Of a DNA stretch of 64,000 nt, positions 25,910 to 35,758 are shown one piece after another. The notes beneath the pieces were generated by a model that made no database searches, was not told the DNA's origin, and saw only the letters and a program-made list of their open reading frames with translations. Origin of the DNA: Clostridia bacterium. GTDB lineage: Bacteria; Bacillota_A; Clostridia; Christensenellales; Aristaeellaceae. Numbering within the stretch: the first letter of the stretch is position 1; the number at the start of each line of letters is the position of its first letter. Both the position numbers and the translations under genes were made by a program. The stretch is from the NCBI GenBank assembly GCA_017430945.1, contig JAFRMB010000018.1, positions 1 through 64,000 on the forward strand, written 5' to 3'.

Positions 25910-28357
25910 GTGGAATTTGAACGGATGACCGTCCAACAGATCAAGGACAGCATACAGAACAAGCTGCGCACCCAGTTTGCGTGCGAGACCTCTGACGCCA
26001 CGCCGGAACAGATCTACCAGGCGCTGGCGCTGGTCGTGCGCGACGAGATCATGCAGCGCCGCAGCTATTCGCGCGACGCCCGCAAGGAACAGCGCGCAAA
26101 GAAGGTCTACTATCTGAGCGCCGAGTTCCTCGTAGGGCGCGCGCTGCACAACAACATGGTCAGCCTGGTCAATGAAAAGAACTACATGCAGGCGATGGAA
26201 GAGCTGGGCATCGACCGCTCCGTGGTGTTTGAGGAAGAGCCGGAGCCCGGCCTCGGCAACGGCGGCCTGGGCCGCCTGGCCGCCTGCTTCCTCGATTCCC
26301 TGACCACGCTGAAGCTGCCCGCCATGGGCTGCACCATCCGCTATGAGTACGGCCTGTTCCGCCAGAAGCTGGTGGACGGCTATCAGGTCGAAGTGCCCGA
26401 CAACTGGCTGGCACAGGGCAATATCTGGGAGATCCCGCATCCCGAGGACACCGTCGAGGTCCGCTTCGGCGGCACCGTCGAGCCCTACGAGGAGAATGGC
26501 CGCATGGCTTTCCGCCACACGGGCTATACCACCGTTCAGGCCGTGCCCTATGACATCCCCGTCGTGGGCTACGACAGCACCAAGGTCAACTTCCTGCGCA
26601 CCTGGTCGGCCAAGGCCGTGCGGCAGATCGACATGCTCCACTTCAACCGCGGCGAATATGCCAAGGCCATGGAGGAGCGCGAACTGGCCGAGGTCATCTC
26701 CAAGATCCTCTATCCCAACGACGACAGCTATCAGGGCAAGGAGCTGCGCCTCAAGCAGCAGTACTTCTTCTCCTCCGCATCCGTCCAGCATGCCGTTAAG
26801 GAATTCATCGACACCTACGGCTACAACTGGTCTATCTTCCCCAACAAGGTCGCCATCCACATCAACGATACCCACCCTGCGGTGGCCATCCCTGAGCTCA
26901 TGCGCATCCTGATGGACGAGTACGGGCTGAACTGGAACAGGGCAGAGGACATCTGCTACCGCACCTTTGCCTACACCAACCACACCGTGCTGGTGGAGGC
27001 CCTCGAAAAGTGGCCGGAGAGCCTGTTCGCCCAGCAGCTGCCCAGGATCTACATGATCCTGCAGGAGATGAACAAGCGGCTGTGCGAGAAGCTGTGGGAA
27101 TCCTTCCCCGGCCAGTGGGACCGCATCGGGCACATGGCGATCCTCGCCTACGGCCAGGTGCACATGGCGAACCTGTGCGTCGCCTGCACCCACTCTGTCA
27201 ACGGCGTTTCCGGCATCCATACGAACATCCTGAAGAAACAGACCTTCCACGACTACTACCTGCTCAAGCCCAGGAAGTTCGTCTCCATCACCAACGGCAT
27301 CACCCATCGCCGCTGGCTCATGCAGTGCAACCCCGATCTGTCCAGCCTGATCGACGAAGCCATCGGCGACGGCTGGCGCAAGGACATGGAGCTGATCGCG
27401 GATCTCAAGCCCTTCGCGGACGACGCTGCCTTCCGGCAGAAGTTTGCCGAAGTGAAATTCGGCAACAAGCTTCGCATGGCCGGCGCGCTCTACCGCCATC
27501 AGGGCATCGAGGTGAATCCCGACAGCATCTTTGACGCTCAGGCCAAGCGCCTGCACGAATACAAGCGCCAGCTGATGAATGCGCTGCGCATCCTGATGCT
27601 GTACAACGAGATCGTCGATGATCCGGACAGGAGCTGGCAGCCCCAGACCTTCATCTTCGGCGCAAAGGCCGCGCCCGGCTATCAACGCGCCAAGCTGACC
27701 ATCAAGCTCATCAACGCCATCGGCGATCTGATCAGCAAGCACCCCGTCGCCTCCAAGTATCTGAAGGTCGTCTTCCTGGAGAATTACTGCGTCTCCCAGG
27801 CCGAGCTGCTGATGCCCGCCACCGACGTCTCCGAGCAGATCTCCACGGCCGGAAAGGAGGCCAGCGGCACGGGCAATATGAAGTTCATGATGAACGGCGC
27901 CGTCACGCTGGGCACCATGGACGGCGCGAACTGCGAGATCTATGACTGCGTCGGCAAGGACAACATCTATATCTTTGGCCTGACCGCCGAGGAAGTGGAG
28001 CGCGGCTACGCCAACTATCGGGCACACGAGATCTATGAGACCGTGCCAAAGATCCGCCGCATCATGGAGCAGCTGATCGACGGCACGCTGTGTCCCGAGA
28101 ACCCCCGCATGTTCCAGGAGATCTACCACGGCCTGCTGTTCGGCGAGGGCGGCAACATGGCGGATCCCTATTTCGTGCTGAAGGACCTGACGGACTACAC
28201 CTCCACCCATCAGCAGCTGCTGCGGGATTACGAGAACAAGGACCTGTGGCTCAGGAAAGCGGTCCTGAACACCGCAAGCTCCTCCATGTTCACCTCTGAC
28301 CGCACCATCAGCGAATACAACAGCAAGATCTGGCATCTCAAGCCGCTGGAACTGTGA
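25910..28357 (+). CDS. glgP: Glycogen/starch phosphorylase
   Basis: An 815-residue GT35 alpha-glucan phosphorylase that releases glucose-1-phosphate from glycogen or maltodextrin. EPEPGLGNGGLGRLAACFLD at about 110-130 is the glucan-site signature, IHINDTHPAV is at about 318, and EASGTGNMKFMMNGAVT at about 650 surrounds the PLP site. The start is GTG at 25910: GGAGGTG (25898-25904) is 5 bases upstream. The in-frame ATG at 25868 has no ribosome site and no homologous extension. It is followed by a terminator and a GH13 enzyme, so the two probably degrade glucan together. No glycogen-synthesis gene is in the window. Confidence 0.96.
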   Translation: MEFERMTVQQIKDSIQNKLRTQFACETSDATPEQIYQALALVVRDEIMQRRSYSRDARKEQRAKKVYYLSAEFLVGRALHNNMVSLVNEKNYMQAMEELGIDRSVVFEEEPEPGLGNGGLGRLAACFLDSLTTLKLPAMGCTIRYEYGLFRQKLVDGYQVEVPDNWLAQGNIWEIPHPEDTVEVRFGGTVEPYEENGRMAFRHTGYTTVQAVPYDIPVVGYDSTKVNFLRTWSAKAVRQIDMLHFNRGEYAKAMEERELAEVISKILYPNDDSYQGKELRLKQQYFFSSASVQHAVKEFIDTYGYNWSIFPNKVAIHINDTHPAVAIPELMRILMDEYGLNWNRAEDICYRTFAYTNHTVLVEALEKWPESLFAQQLPRIYMILQEMNKRLCEKLWESFPGQWDRIGHMAILAYGQVHMANLCVACTHSVNGVSGIHTNILKKQTFHDYYLLKPRKFVSITNGITHRRWLMQCNPDLSSLIDEAIGDGWRKDMELIADLKPFADDAAFRQKFAEVKFGNKLRMAGALYRHQGIEVNPDSIFDAQAKRLHEYKRQLMNALRILMLYNEIVDDPDRSWQPQTFIFGAKAAPGYQRAKLTIKLINAIGDLISKHPVASKYLKVVFLENYCVSQAELLMPATDVSEQISTAGKEASGTGNMKFMMNGAVTLGTMDGANCEIYDCVGKDNIYIFGLTAEEVERGYANYRAHEIYETVPKIRRIMEQLIDGTLCPENPRMFQEIYHGLLFGEGGNMADPYFVLKDLTDYTSTHQQLLRDYENKDLWLRKAVLNTASSSMFTSDRTISEYNSKIWHLKPLEL

Positions 28358-28377
28358 GCGATCACGGTCATTAAAAC

Positions 28378-28407
28378 AGAGTGAGGGGCGAAAGCCCTTC
28401 ACTCTTT
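28378..28407 (+). terminator. Hairpin after the glycogen phosphorylase gene
   Basis: AGAGTGAGGGGC (28378-28389), a GAAA tetraloop, then GCCC-TT-CACTCT (28394-28405) and TT. A stable stem with a short T-run. Confidence 0.65.
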
Positions 28408-28487
28408 CAGAATAAGCGTGCCGCGTGTGACCGCACGCTTGAGCGCAGACCCGGATCATCTCCCAATGATCATCAGGAGTGCCATAT

Positions 28488-30419
28488 ATGGTTTTTTATC
28501 ACGATTCACGAAACCCCATTTACCGAACGCCCCAAGGCGCGGCACCCTGCTGCACGTCCATCAAGCTCCGCGTGCGCGGCGAGGATCTTGCCAAGGTCTG
28601 GCTTCGGATCTGGTGGCTGAACGCGGAGGTGCGCCTGCCGATGCGCCGGATGGGCGCCGAGCTGTTCGAGTGCAAATTCGATCTGCCCTGCGCGCCCGGG
28701 CTCCTCTGGTACTACTTCATCGCCGAGGACGACGACGGCAGCACCTGGTATCTGGGCAACGCCTCAGACGGACTGGGCGGCGTGGGCGAACTGTCGATGC
28801 ACGAGCCGGCGGGCTTTCAGGTGACGGTCCATGACGGCGCGTTTCAGACGCCTGCGTGGCTGCGCAACGGCATGATGATGCAGATCATGGTGGACCGCTT
28901 CCATCGCTCCGGCCCCCTCGATGTGGACAGGCTCCCGCCTGCGTCCTACTATCACCAGCACTGGGATGACAATCCCGCGCTGATCATCAACGATGAGAAG
29001 TACGGCGACAACGCCAACAACGACTACTTCGGCGGCGATCTGCGCGGCGTCATGGAGAAGCTCGACTATATCCGCTCCCTTGGCGTCACGGTGATCTACT
29101 TCAACCCCATCTTCAAGGCGCGCAGCAATCACAAGTACAATACGGGCGACTATCGCACGATCGACCCCGGCTTCGGCACCGAAGCGGACTTTCGCGAGCT
29201 GTGTGCCGCCGCCGCCAAACTCGGCATCCGCGTGATCCTGGACGGCGTGTTCTCCCACACCGGCTCGGACAGCCTCTATTTCAACCGCGACGGCAACTAC
29301 GGCCCCGGCGGCGCCTACAACGATCCCGATTCTCCCTATGCCGAATGGTACCGCTTTCGCGATTGGCCCGACGATTACGAGTGCTGGTGGGGGTTCAAGA
29401 CGCTTCCCAACGTGCACGAGGAGACGGAGAGCTACCAGGATTTCATCATCAACGACAACGACAGCGTGATCGCCCACTGGCTGCGCGCCGGCGCGTCCGG
29501 CTGGCGCCTGGACGTGGCCGACGAACTGCCGATGCCTTTCATACGCCGCCTGCGCGACCGCGTGCGCCAGGTCGACCCGGACGCCGCTTTGATCGGCGAG
29601 GTCTGGGAGGACCCCAGCAACAAGGTGTCTTACGACGAGCTGCGCAGCTACTGCCTGGGCGATACGCTGGACTGCACGATGAACTACCCGCTCCGGCTGG
29701 CGATCCTGGACTTCCTGCGCTGCAGGATCAACGCCTCCGAATTCATCCGCCGGGCGGAAAGCCAGCGGGAGAACCTGCCCACGGTGTTTTATTACTCCCA
29801 AATGAACATGCTGGGCACCCATGACACGCCCCGTGCCATCAACATGCTTGCGGATGTGGGCGAGATGTCCCCCGAGCGCGAACAGCGAAAGCCCATGACG
29901 TTGTCCGGGGAAGCCCTGGCCTGCGGGCGTCGCCGCCTGATCGCCGGCTGGTCGCTGATCTGTGCGCTGCCCGGCATCCCCTGCCTCTACTATGGCGACG
30001 AGGCCGGGCTAACCGGCATGGCGGATCCCTACTGCCGCGGCACTTACCCCTGGGGAAACGAGGACACCGAGCTTCGCGAAGCTTTCCGCGGGATCATGAA
30101 CGACCGCATGGACAGCGCGGTACTGCGCACAGGCGATCTTTCGCTCACGGCCTGCGGCCCCGACGTGGTCCTGGTGGAGCGCCGCATCTCAGGCGGTCAG
30201 GACGTGTTCGGTGACCCCGCTCAGGACGCCTTGCGGGTCCTGGCTGTGAACCGCGCATGCGAGTACCGACGCGTCGAATACAACAGCCGCCTGTACGACA
30301 TCCCCGCAGAATCCGCCCGGTGGCTGCCCGTCGTCCCGACAGAGCCCGCCGGCAGGCCGCGGCTCACGCGCGGGTCGCGCGCGCGCCGCACCGCGCGCAA
30401 AGCCAAAAACAACGGTTGA
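28488..30419 (+). CDS. Glycoside hydrolase family 13 (neopullulanase/amylase-type)
   Basis: A 643-residue alpha-glucan hydrolase. Residues about 1-115 are an N-terminal beta-sandwich as in the neopullulanase/cyclomaltodextrinase group. The barrel follows with the four GH13 regions: VILDGVFSH, GWRLDVADE (nucleophile Asp), LIGEVWED (acid/base Glu) and GTHDTPR. No signal peptide is visible, so it works in the cytosol on imported or stored maltodextrins, next to glycogen phosphorylase. I take the ATG at 28488, 8 bases after AGGAG, rather than the GTG at 28479. A basic tail (RGSRARRTARKAKN) is unusual. Confidence 0.92.
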   Translation: MVFYHDSRNPIYRTPQGAAPCCTSIKLRVRGEDLAKVWLRIWWLNAEVRLPMRRMGAELFECKFDLPCAPGLLWYYFIAEDDDGSTWYLGNASDGLGGVGELSMHEPAGFQVTVHDGAFQTPAWLRNGMMMQIMVDRFHRSGPLDVDRLPPASYYHQHWDDNPALIINDEKYGDNANNDYFGGDLRGVMEKLDYIRSLGVTVIYFNPIFKARSNHKYNTGDYRTIDPGFGTEADFRELCAAAAKLGIRVILDGVFSHTGSDSLYFNRDGNYGPGGAYNDPDSPYAEWYRFRDWPDDYECWWGFKTLPNVHEETESYQDFIINDNDSVIAHWLRAGASGWRLDVADELPMPFIRRLRDRVRQVDPDAALIGEVWEDPSNKVSYDELRSYCLGDTLDCTMNYPLRLAILDFLRCRINASEFIRRAESQRENLPTVFYYSQMNMLGTHDTPRAINMLADVGEMSPEREQRKPMTLSGEALACGRRRLIAGWSLICALPGIPCLYYGDEAGLTGMADPYCRGTYPWGNEDTELREAFRGIMNDRMDSAVLRTGDLSLTACGPDVVLVERRISGGQDVFGDPAQDALRVLAVNRACEYRRVEYNSRLYDIPAESARWLPVVPTEPAGRPRLTRGSRARRTARKAKNNG

Positions 30420-30438
30420 CCGTGCCCTCACGCGATGA

Positions 30439-30447
30439 TGATATAAT
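30439..30447 (+). promoter_or_regulatory. Extended -10 promoter of the second GT2 gene
   Basis: TGATATAAT (30439-30447). TTGACC at 30416-30421 is 20 bases upstream of the hexamer, too far for an ideal -35. The leader is about 80 bases and ends in AAGGAGGAG. Confidence 0.6.
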
Positions 30448-30534
30448 TCCAACACATTATGCGGACCTCACACTTCAAAAATCACCATCGCAATCGCATC
30501 ATGGAAATAGGGCGATGCTAAGGAGGAGATACAT

Positions 30535-31578
30535 ATGCCGTTCGATGAACTGATCAGCGTGATCGTGCCGGTTTACAATGCCGAGAACACGATTCGCAGA
30601 TGTCTGGATTCTATCGTGCAGCAGACATATGCCAATCTGGACATTGTGGTGGTGGATGACGGTTCGACGGATGCGAGCGGCCGCATATGTGACGAATACG
30701 CCGATAGCGACAGGCGCATACGCGTGTTGCATAAACCTAACGGCGGCGTCTCCTCCGCCAGGAACGAGGGTTTGGCTGCGGCAAAGGGCGAATACATTGC
30801 CTGGCTGGACAGCGACGATCAGTTTCTGCCCACGATCATTGAAAAGCTGCACGACGCACTGAAGCGGCACAACAAGAAGATCGCTATGTGCAATTATGCC
30901 AATGCCAGGGAAAATGGAAGACAGGTCGCTCGCTATCAGTTGGATTACGGAGAGAAGGAATATCCGCGCGAAACAGCAGTGAGCTTTATACTCTGCATCA
31001 AGTTTGTTCCGGTGTTATGGGCAAACCTAATGGCGCGGGAACTGTATGACGGCATTACCTTCCCCGAAGGCAGGATATTTGAGGATATCCTCAACACCTA
31101 TCGGCTTTATGAGCGGGCGGATGGCTGCGTATTCCTTTCCGAGGTTTTGTTGATCCGACATGTTCTGCGCAGCAGTATATGTCACATCAAGAATCTCCTG
31201 AACAGAATAGACGGATGCAAAGCCTATATCGAGCGATATCAGGATGCAGTTACACGCTGGCCGCAGCTGAAGCAGGACATGTTGATCGCCAATGCGCGGC
31301 ACTTGCGCATCCTCCGGAACAACGTCCTGAAAAACGCGTTGGGACAGTACGGGAAATGCAGGAATGATGTACGCGAGATTTGCGCGTTCTATAGGGAGCA
31401 TACGGAAGAAATCCTGCCCTCGGACGCCGGACCTTTGTGGCGGGCGGAGTATCGTCTGGTGACGTCTGGTACCTTCATGGGGTTTGCGGTTTCCATGTTG
31501 ATTGATCTGCCATCAATACTGTTGGGTAAACCCTACGGCCTGACCCGACTGAAGCCCAAAAGCCTGCCGCCCTATTGA
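30535..31578 (+). CDS. Family 2 glycosyltransferase, paralogue of the island GT2
   Basis: A 347-residue GT2 with SVIVPVYNAE, VVVDDGSTDASGRI and AWLDSDDQF. It aligns end to end with the 18354-19397 product: the same length, blocks such as VLWANLM, NRIDGC and YLA-type middle segments, and the same LPPY C-terminus. It stands alone between the GH13 gene and a NUDIX gene, on the other strand from its paralogue. It is AT-richer than its flanks. It presumably adds a sugar to the same class of surface polymer, but no acceptor gene is adjacent. Confidence 0.9.
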   Translation: MPFDELISVIVPVYNAENTIRRCLDSIVQQTYANLDIVVVDDGSTDASGRICDEYADSDRRIRVLHKPNGGVSSARNEGLAAAKGEYIAWLDSDDQFLPTIIEKLHDALKRHNKKIAMCNYANARENGRQVARYQLDYGEKEYPRETAVSFILCIKFVPVLWANLMARELYDGITFPEGRIFEDILNTYRLYERADGCVFLSEVLLIRHVLRSSICHIKNLLNRIDGCKAYIERYQDAVTRWPQLKQDMLIANARHLRILRNNVLKNALGQYGKCRNDVREICAFYREHTEEILPSDAGPLWRAEYRLVTSGTFMGFAVSMLIDLPSILLGKPYGLTRLKPKSLPPY

Positions 31579-31957
31579 TGGATGGGTGTCAGAGGGTATC
31601 ATAGGGATAATCCTTTTTGTCGCGTTTTGACTCTCGATCGATACCCGCGGTGATGCCCGTCAGGCGTTCGATCCGGCGGATGTTCAGGCCGGCATCCGAC
31701 AACCGATCGACAGTCAGAGCCCGCGATCCTTCCGTCCTTCAAGAATCTTCTGCCTGCCGATCCCGCGGGCGATCATATGCAAACAGCAGATCCGCTTCTC
31801 CACTTCACGGCAGACAGCATGAAGCATCCTGTCCAGCCGCCCGTCTGCCCCGTCCTATCGCGGATGTTCGAATACATGACAACGCCGACCCCTTATCGGG
31901 ATCGGCGTTGTGCTTTGGCAGATCTTACCGGACACGATCCGGATCGGGGACCGGAGC
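31579..31957. other. Intergenic region between converging genes
   Basis: About 380 bases with no convincing gene; a 123-codon plus-strand frame over it has no recognisable content. The only structure I see is the long hairpin at 31879-31911. Confidence 0.5.
31879..31911. terminator. Convergent hairpin between the GT2 and NUDIX genes
   Basis: ACAACGCCGA (31879-31888) pairs with TCGGCGTTGT (31902-31911), with an inner CCC-GGG stem. No T-run on either strand. Confidence 0.55.
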
Positions 31958-32383
31958 TCAGATCCCCGGGCGCGTCCTGTGCTTCTGAATGTGTTCGAGC
32001 GCATCCAGCATGATGCGGCGGTCGCGCTCATAGGTCAGGCGCTCGTTCGCCTCATCCACGGGAAGCCAGAAGGCCTCTGCGATCTCCTCGGGCTGCGGCG
32101 TGATCTCGGCCTGCTCGGTCACGGCGGCAAACACCACCACCAGCTTCTGCGTGTCCGGCCGGATGTTGTATCGGTTTTCCGCCCTGAAGCGCCGATCGAC
32201 CCGCACGCGGATCCCGGTCTCTTCCAGCACCTCGCGCTCCGCGGTCTGGCTCTCCGTCTCCCCCTGCTCTACGTGCCCCTTTGGGAAAGAAACATGGCGG
32301 CCCTTGATGTGGCGGATCAGCAGCACGTTCCAGACATCCGTCTTCCTGAAGACCACTGCGCCGCAGGATTTCTCATATCTCAT
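31958..32383 (-). CDS. NUDIX hydrolase
   Basis: A 141-residue NUDIX pyrophosphohydrolase. The Nudix box is complete at about residues 36-58: it starts GHVEQGE, then REVLEETGI, matching Gx5Ex7REUxEExGU. The opening YEKSCGAVVFR resembles the Ap4A/MutT-like group. Substrates could be dinucleoside polyphosphates or damaged nucleotides. It lies 33 bases after the Mrp/NBP35 gene in the same direction. Confidence 0.9.
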   Translation of the reverse strand: MRYEKSCGAVVFRKTDVWNVLLIRHIKGRHVSFPKGHVEQGETESQTAEREVLEETGIRVRVDRRFRAENRYNIRPDTQKLVVVFAAVTEQAEITPQPEEIAEAFWLPVDEANERLTYERDRRIMLDALEHIQKHRTRPGI

Positions 32384-32416
32384 TGAGGCTCATCCAAGCC
32401 TTTCCTTCTTATTCCG

Positions 32417-33244
32417 TCAAAGCGCCTGGAGCGCGTCCGCGATGCCCTCCATCCCGGGCACCTCGACCATCTCGATCCGGCCCGCATCACATGCGGCTGC
32501 CAGCTCCGGATCGATGGGCAGCTGAGCGGTCAGCGAAATGCCGTTGCGCCCGGCGATCTCAGCCAGATGGCTCTGTCCGAAAATATAGTGCTTCTTGCCG
32601 CACTGATCGCACTGGAAATAGGCCATGTTCTCCACGATGCCAAGCACCGGCACATCCATCATCTGCGCCATGTGGACGGCCTTTTCCACGATCATGCCCA
32701 CCAGCTCCTGCGGCGAGGTGACGATCAGTATGCCGTCCAGCGGCAGAGACTGGAACACCGTCAGCGGCACATCGCCGGTCCCCGGAGGCATGTCGACGAA
32801 CATGAAGTCCACGTCCTCCCACATGACATCCGTCCAGAACTGCTTGACCGTGCCGGCGATGACCGGACCGCGCCAGACCACGGGATCGGTCTCATTGTCC
32901 AGCAGCAGGTTGAGCGACACCATCTTCACGCCGGTCGTACTGACCGCGGGGATGATGCCCTCCTCCGTGGCCATCAGCTGACCGTGAACGCCAAACGCCT
33001 TGGGGATCGAAGGGCCGGTGACGTCGGCGTCCAACACGGCCGTGGACAGGCCGCGGCGCCGCATGACGACGCTCAGCAGGCTCGTCACCAGCGATTTTCC
33101 GACGCCGCCCTTTCCGCTGACCACGCCGATGACCTTCTTGACGCGGCTGTGGGCGTTGGCCTGAATGGAAAAATCAGGCTGCTGGCCGCGGCTGGGGCAG
33201 TCGACGCCACAGCTGCTGCAATCATGGGTACAATTCTCACTCAA
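32417..33244 (-). CDS. Mrp/NBP35-family Fe-S carrier ATPase
   Basis: A 275-residue P-loop ATPase of the Mrp/ApbC/NBP35 group that binds and transfers Fe-S clusters in the cytosol. The N-terminus carries several Cys (CTHDCSSCGVDC), as in NBP35-like forms. The deviant Walker A is SGKGGVGKS at about 43, DMPPGTGD at about 142 is conserved, and QCDQCG at about 212 holds the cluster-binding CxxC. The start is a TTG at 33244 with GGGAG 10 bases upstream; the nearby ATG frame runs into a stop after five codons. Confidence 0.93.
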   Translation of the reverse strand: MSENCTHDCSSCGVDCPSRGQQPDFSIQANAHSRVKKVIGVVSGKGGVGKSLVTSLLSVVMRRRGLSTAVLDADVTGPSIPKAFGVHGQLMATEEGIIPAVSTTGVKMVSLNLLLDNETDPVVWRGPVIAGTVKQFWTDVMWEDVDFMFVDMPPGTGDVPLTVFQSLPLDGILIVTSPQELVGMIVEKAVHMAQMMDVPVLGIVENMAYFQCDQCGKKHYIFGQSHLAEIAGRNGISLTAQLPIDPELAAACDAGRIEMVEVPGMEGIADALQAL

Positions 33245-33285
33245 GTCGATCCATCTCCCAACATATCAGATAAGCTATAGATTAT

Positions 33286-33314
33286 ATGATAGCTGTTCTC
33301 GCCTCATAAGTCAA
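33286..33314 (-). promoter_or_regulatory. Promoter of the Mrp/NBP35 gene
   Basis: Minus strand: TTGACT (33314-33309), 17 bases, TATCAT (33291-33286). An overlapping TATAAT at 33286-33281 is an alternative -10. Confidence 0.6.
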
Positions 33315-33367
33315 GGGCGCATCGGTTATTTGTCGGCGCGCCGCCGCCCTCATGGCCGATGTCGCGC

Positions 33368-35755
33368 TTAAGGGATCTGTTCAAAGTCGCCCAAACCCCG
33401 GAACACGCGCCGCACGGTGTAATGAAGGCGCTCGACGCGGCTCAGGCCGTCCTCGAAGGCGCGATAGGCCGAGAGCCCCGCGGCAAGATCGTCCCTGCGA
33501 AGGGGACGGCCGCCATAGCGGTTCTGCGACACCGCCCGCGCGAACTTCGAGAATTCCGGATTGTGCAGGGTCTCAGATACGCGATCGGCAAAGGCTTCCG
33601 GCGTCTCGCCGTTCACGGGACCCTGCCCGATGTGCGAGAGCAGCGTCAGGTTCGCGCGATAGGCGATCATCGCCGCCTGCGACAGCCGCCTCGACTGCCC
33701 GCACAGGCGGACCGGATCGCTGGCCTTGAGCCTCGCGCGCACCCACATGACGGCTAGCGCGACCAGCAGGATCAGCAGAAGTCCGCCCAGCAGGCGCCAG
33801 AGCACGCTTCGACCGGATCTCCCCGCATCGTCATCCGCCTCAGCGGGCGGTTCGTCCGCCAGTGGCGATCCGTTCGCCGGCGGATCCGGCTGGTCGCCGC
33901 TGTCCGGCTCCGGGGTCGGTGTGGCCTCCGGCTGACCGCCGCCCTGTGCTTCGCCCTCATCCGGCGCCGGCGGCTGTTCGCCTTCGTCGGCATCCGGCGC
34001 GCCGCCGTCGTCCGCATCGTTTCCGCCATCGCCTTCGCCGCCGGCTCCGTCGCCAAAGCCGGGCGCTCCGTTGGTGGCGTCAAAGGGCACCCATCCGATG
34101 CCCCGGAAGTAGATCTCGGCCCATGCATGCGCGTCCTGACCGGTCAGCGTGACGCTGTCACCCCCGTCGGTCCGCGCCAGATATCCCTCCACGTAACGCG
34201 TGGGCAGACCGGCGATGCGGCCCATGACGGCCATCGCCGATGCGAAATAGCTGCAGTAGCCGACCTTTGAATCCAGCACGAACCAGGACACGAAATCCCT
34301 GCCCAGCGGCGGGTAATCCACATCCAGGCGATAGCGCATGTTCCGCCGCAGATAGCCCGCGATGGCCTCCGCCCGGTCGTAGGCGCATGGCGCGTCCTGG
34401 GTCAGCCGGATCGTCAGGTTGTACAGCTCCGTATCCACGCCCGGCGGCAGGGCGGTGTGCGCGGCATAGATCCCGTCATAGCGGTCATCCGCGGCGGACT
34501 CTCCCCTGTACGTCGCCTGCCTGAGCGCCTCCCCGTAGACCGGCGCCAGCGCCTGCGCGCTGTAGGCGTCCCCCGCGGCGACCTCTCTGGCCATGAACAT
34601 TTCCCCGGCCGAATTGTAATAAACGGCGTTGGACAGATCCATCGAAAAGCGCTCCAGCCGCCCGGGCACGAAAAGCGTGCTCGTGCCTGCGCTCAGAAAC
34701 TCGACATCGGCCTCCAGCGGCCGGAATGCGCCGTCGGGACTGTCGCCATTCAGGTCGAATACCCTGTCCCGCACCGTCCGATGTGTCAGGTCGAAGTACA
34801 GATAGCGGTTCTTGGGCACGGTATCCACCCAGGAATATCCCGTGTAGGCCGTGCGGATGGTGCCGCGCAGCAGCGCCTCTCCGCTCGCGGATACCCGCAT
34901 CACAGGCTTGTCGTCCGGCTGCGCGGGGCCGCCCAGCATGATCACCGTCTCGCCGCCCACCTCGCCGCCGTGATCGAATCCCTTCTCGCTGATCGAAAAG
35001 GCCACGCGCTCGTGGGTGAAGCTGAAATACTGTTCGAACATGCTTCGCACGCGCTCGCCCGCTTCCTCCAGCGGCCGCCAGGTCACGCGTCCGACGGGCA
35101 CCAGCATGAGCGCCAGCGCCACAGCCAGCACCGAGGGGATCAGCACGCGCGGCGCCCCCGCGTCCCGCTGGACGCCGCCCGTCAGCGCGAAGGCTGACGC
35201 CGAAGCCGCGAGCCCAGGCACGACGGCGATCAGCGAAGTCGTCTCGGACATGGCATGGCTCGCTACTGCGATGGCCACCATCAGCATCACCGCCAGCGAG
35301 GTCATCTCGCGCTTGTAGAGCAGCGCGAAAAACACCACGCCGAGCAGCGCCGCGAGGAGCATAAAAAACAGAGCGCCGCCCTGCGCTGCCGCAGCGCTGT
35401 CCGCCTGCTGACCCTGCCAGAGCCCAAAGAACAGTCCGAGCGCTGAAAACCGCCTGGCGTTCGACAGCGACCAAATGCCCACGCTCACCGCAAAAAGCGC
35501 CGTCGCCGACGCCATGCCAGCTCCGGACAGTGCTGCCAGCCCGCACAGCGCCGACAGCCACGCGCCCGCCAGAGCGGCGCCCGTCATGGCGGCGCGCCCG
35601 AAGGGCAGATCCACGGCGGTCATGATCGTCAGCACGCCGCTCGTGGCGAGCATCGCCGCCAGCAGCGCCGACAGCAGCGCGCGGATCGTCTTAGCCTTGT
35701 TGTTCATGATGGTATTCCCGGTCCAATGTAAACGCCGGCCCTGCCGGCCCTGCAT
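33368..35755 (-). CDS. Membrane transglutaminase-like protein
   Basis: A 795-residue membrane protein. About six transmembrane segments fill residues 20-215. An extracytoplasmic region carries the transglutaminase core: catalytic Cys at about 501 in KVGYCSYF, His in GQDAHAWAEIYF, and Asp in GWVPFDATNG. Then comes an acidic Gly/Pro/Asp linker, a last transmembrane helix (LLGGLLLILLVALAVMW) and a cytosolic tail. Family members are thought to be proteases or to modify envelope proteins; the reaction is not established. GAGGA, 7 bases before the ATG at 35755, overlaps the end of the DUF58 gene; a second ATG at 35707 directly precedes the first helix. It is the last gene of moxR-DUF58-TG. Confidence 0.92.
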   Translation of the reverse strand: MQGRQGRRLHWTGNTIMNNKAKTIRALLSALLAAMLATSGVLTIMTAVDLPFGRAAMTGAALAGAWLSALCGLAALSGAGMASATALFAVSVGIWSLSNARRFSALGLFFGLWQGQQADSAAAAQGGALFFMLLAALLGVVFFALLYKREMTSLAVMLMVAIAVASHAMSETTSLIAVVPGLAASASAFALTGGVQRDAGAPRVLIPSVLAVALALMLVPVGRVTWRPLEEAGERVRSMFEQYFSFTHERVAFSISEKGFDHGGEVGGETVIMLGGPAQPDDKPVMRVSASGEALLRGTIRTAYTGYSWVDTVPKNRYLYFDLTHRTVRDRVFDLNGDSPDGAFRPLEADVEFLSAGTSTLFVPGRLERFSMDLSNAVYYNSAGEMFMAREVAAGDAYSAQALAPVYGEALRQATYRGESAADDRYDGIYAAHTALPPGVDTELYNLTIRLTQDAPCAYDRAEAIAGYLRRNMRYRLDVDYPPLGRDFVSWFVLDSKVGYCSYFASAMAVMGRIAGLPTRYVEGYLARTDGGDSVTLTGQDAHAWAEIYFRGIGWVPFDATNGAPGFGDGAGGEGDGGNDADDGGAPDADEGEQPPAPDEGEAQGGGQPEATPTPEPDSGDQPDPPANGSPLADEPPAEADDDAGRSGRSVLWRLLGGLLLILLVALAVMWVRARLKASDPVRLCGQSRRLSQAAMIAYRANLTLLSHIGQGPVNGETPEAFADRVSETLHNPEFSKFARAVSQNRYGGRPLRRDDLAAGLSAYRAFEDGLSRVERLHYTVRRVFRGLGDFEQIP

Positions 35756-35758
35756 CGT

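Noticed and set aside
25811..28459. Very long open frame (over 800 codons) on the minus strand opposite glycogen phosphorylase
   Set aside because: It mirrors the codon pattern of the real gene in GC-rich DNA; the product is low-complexity and matches no family. Similar antisense frames opposite rph-rdgB, guaB, the GH25 gene, the sugar kinase and transketolase were dropped for the same reason.
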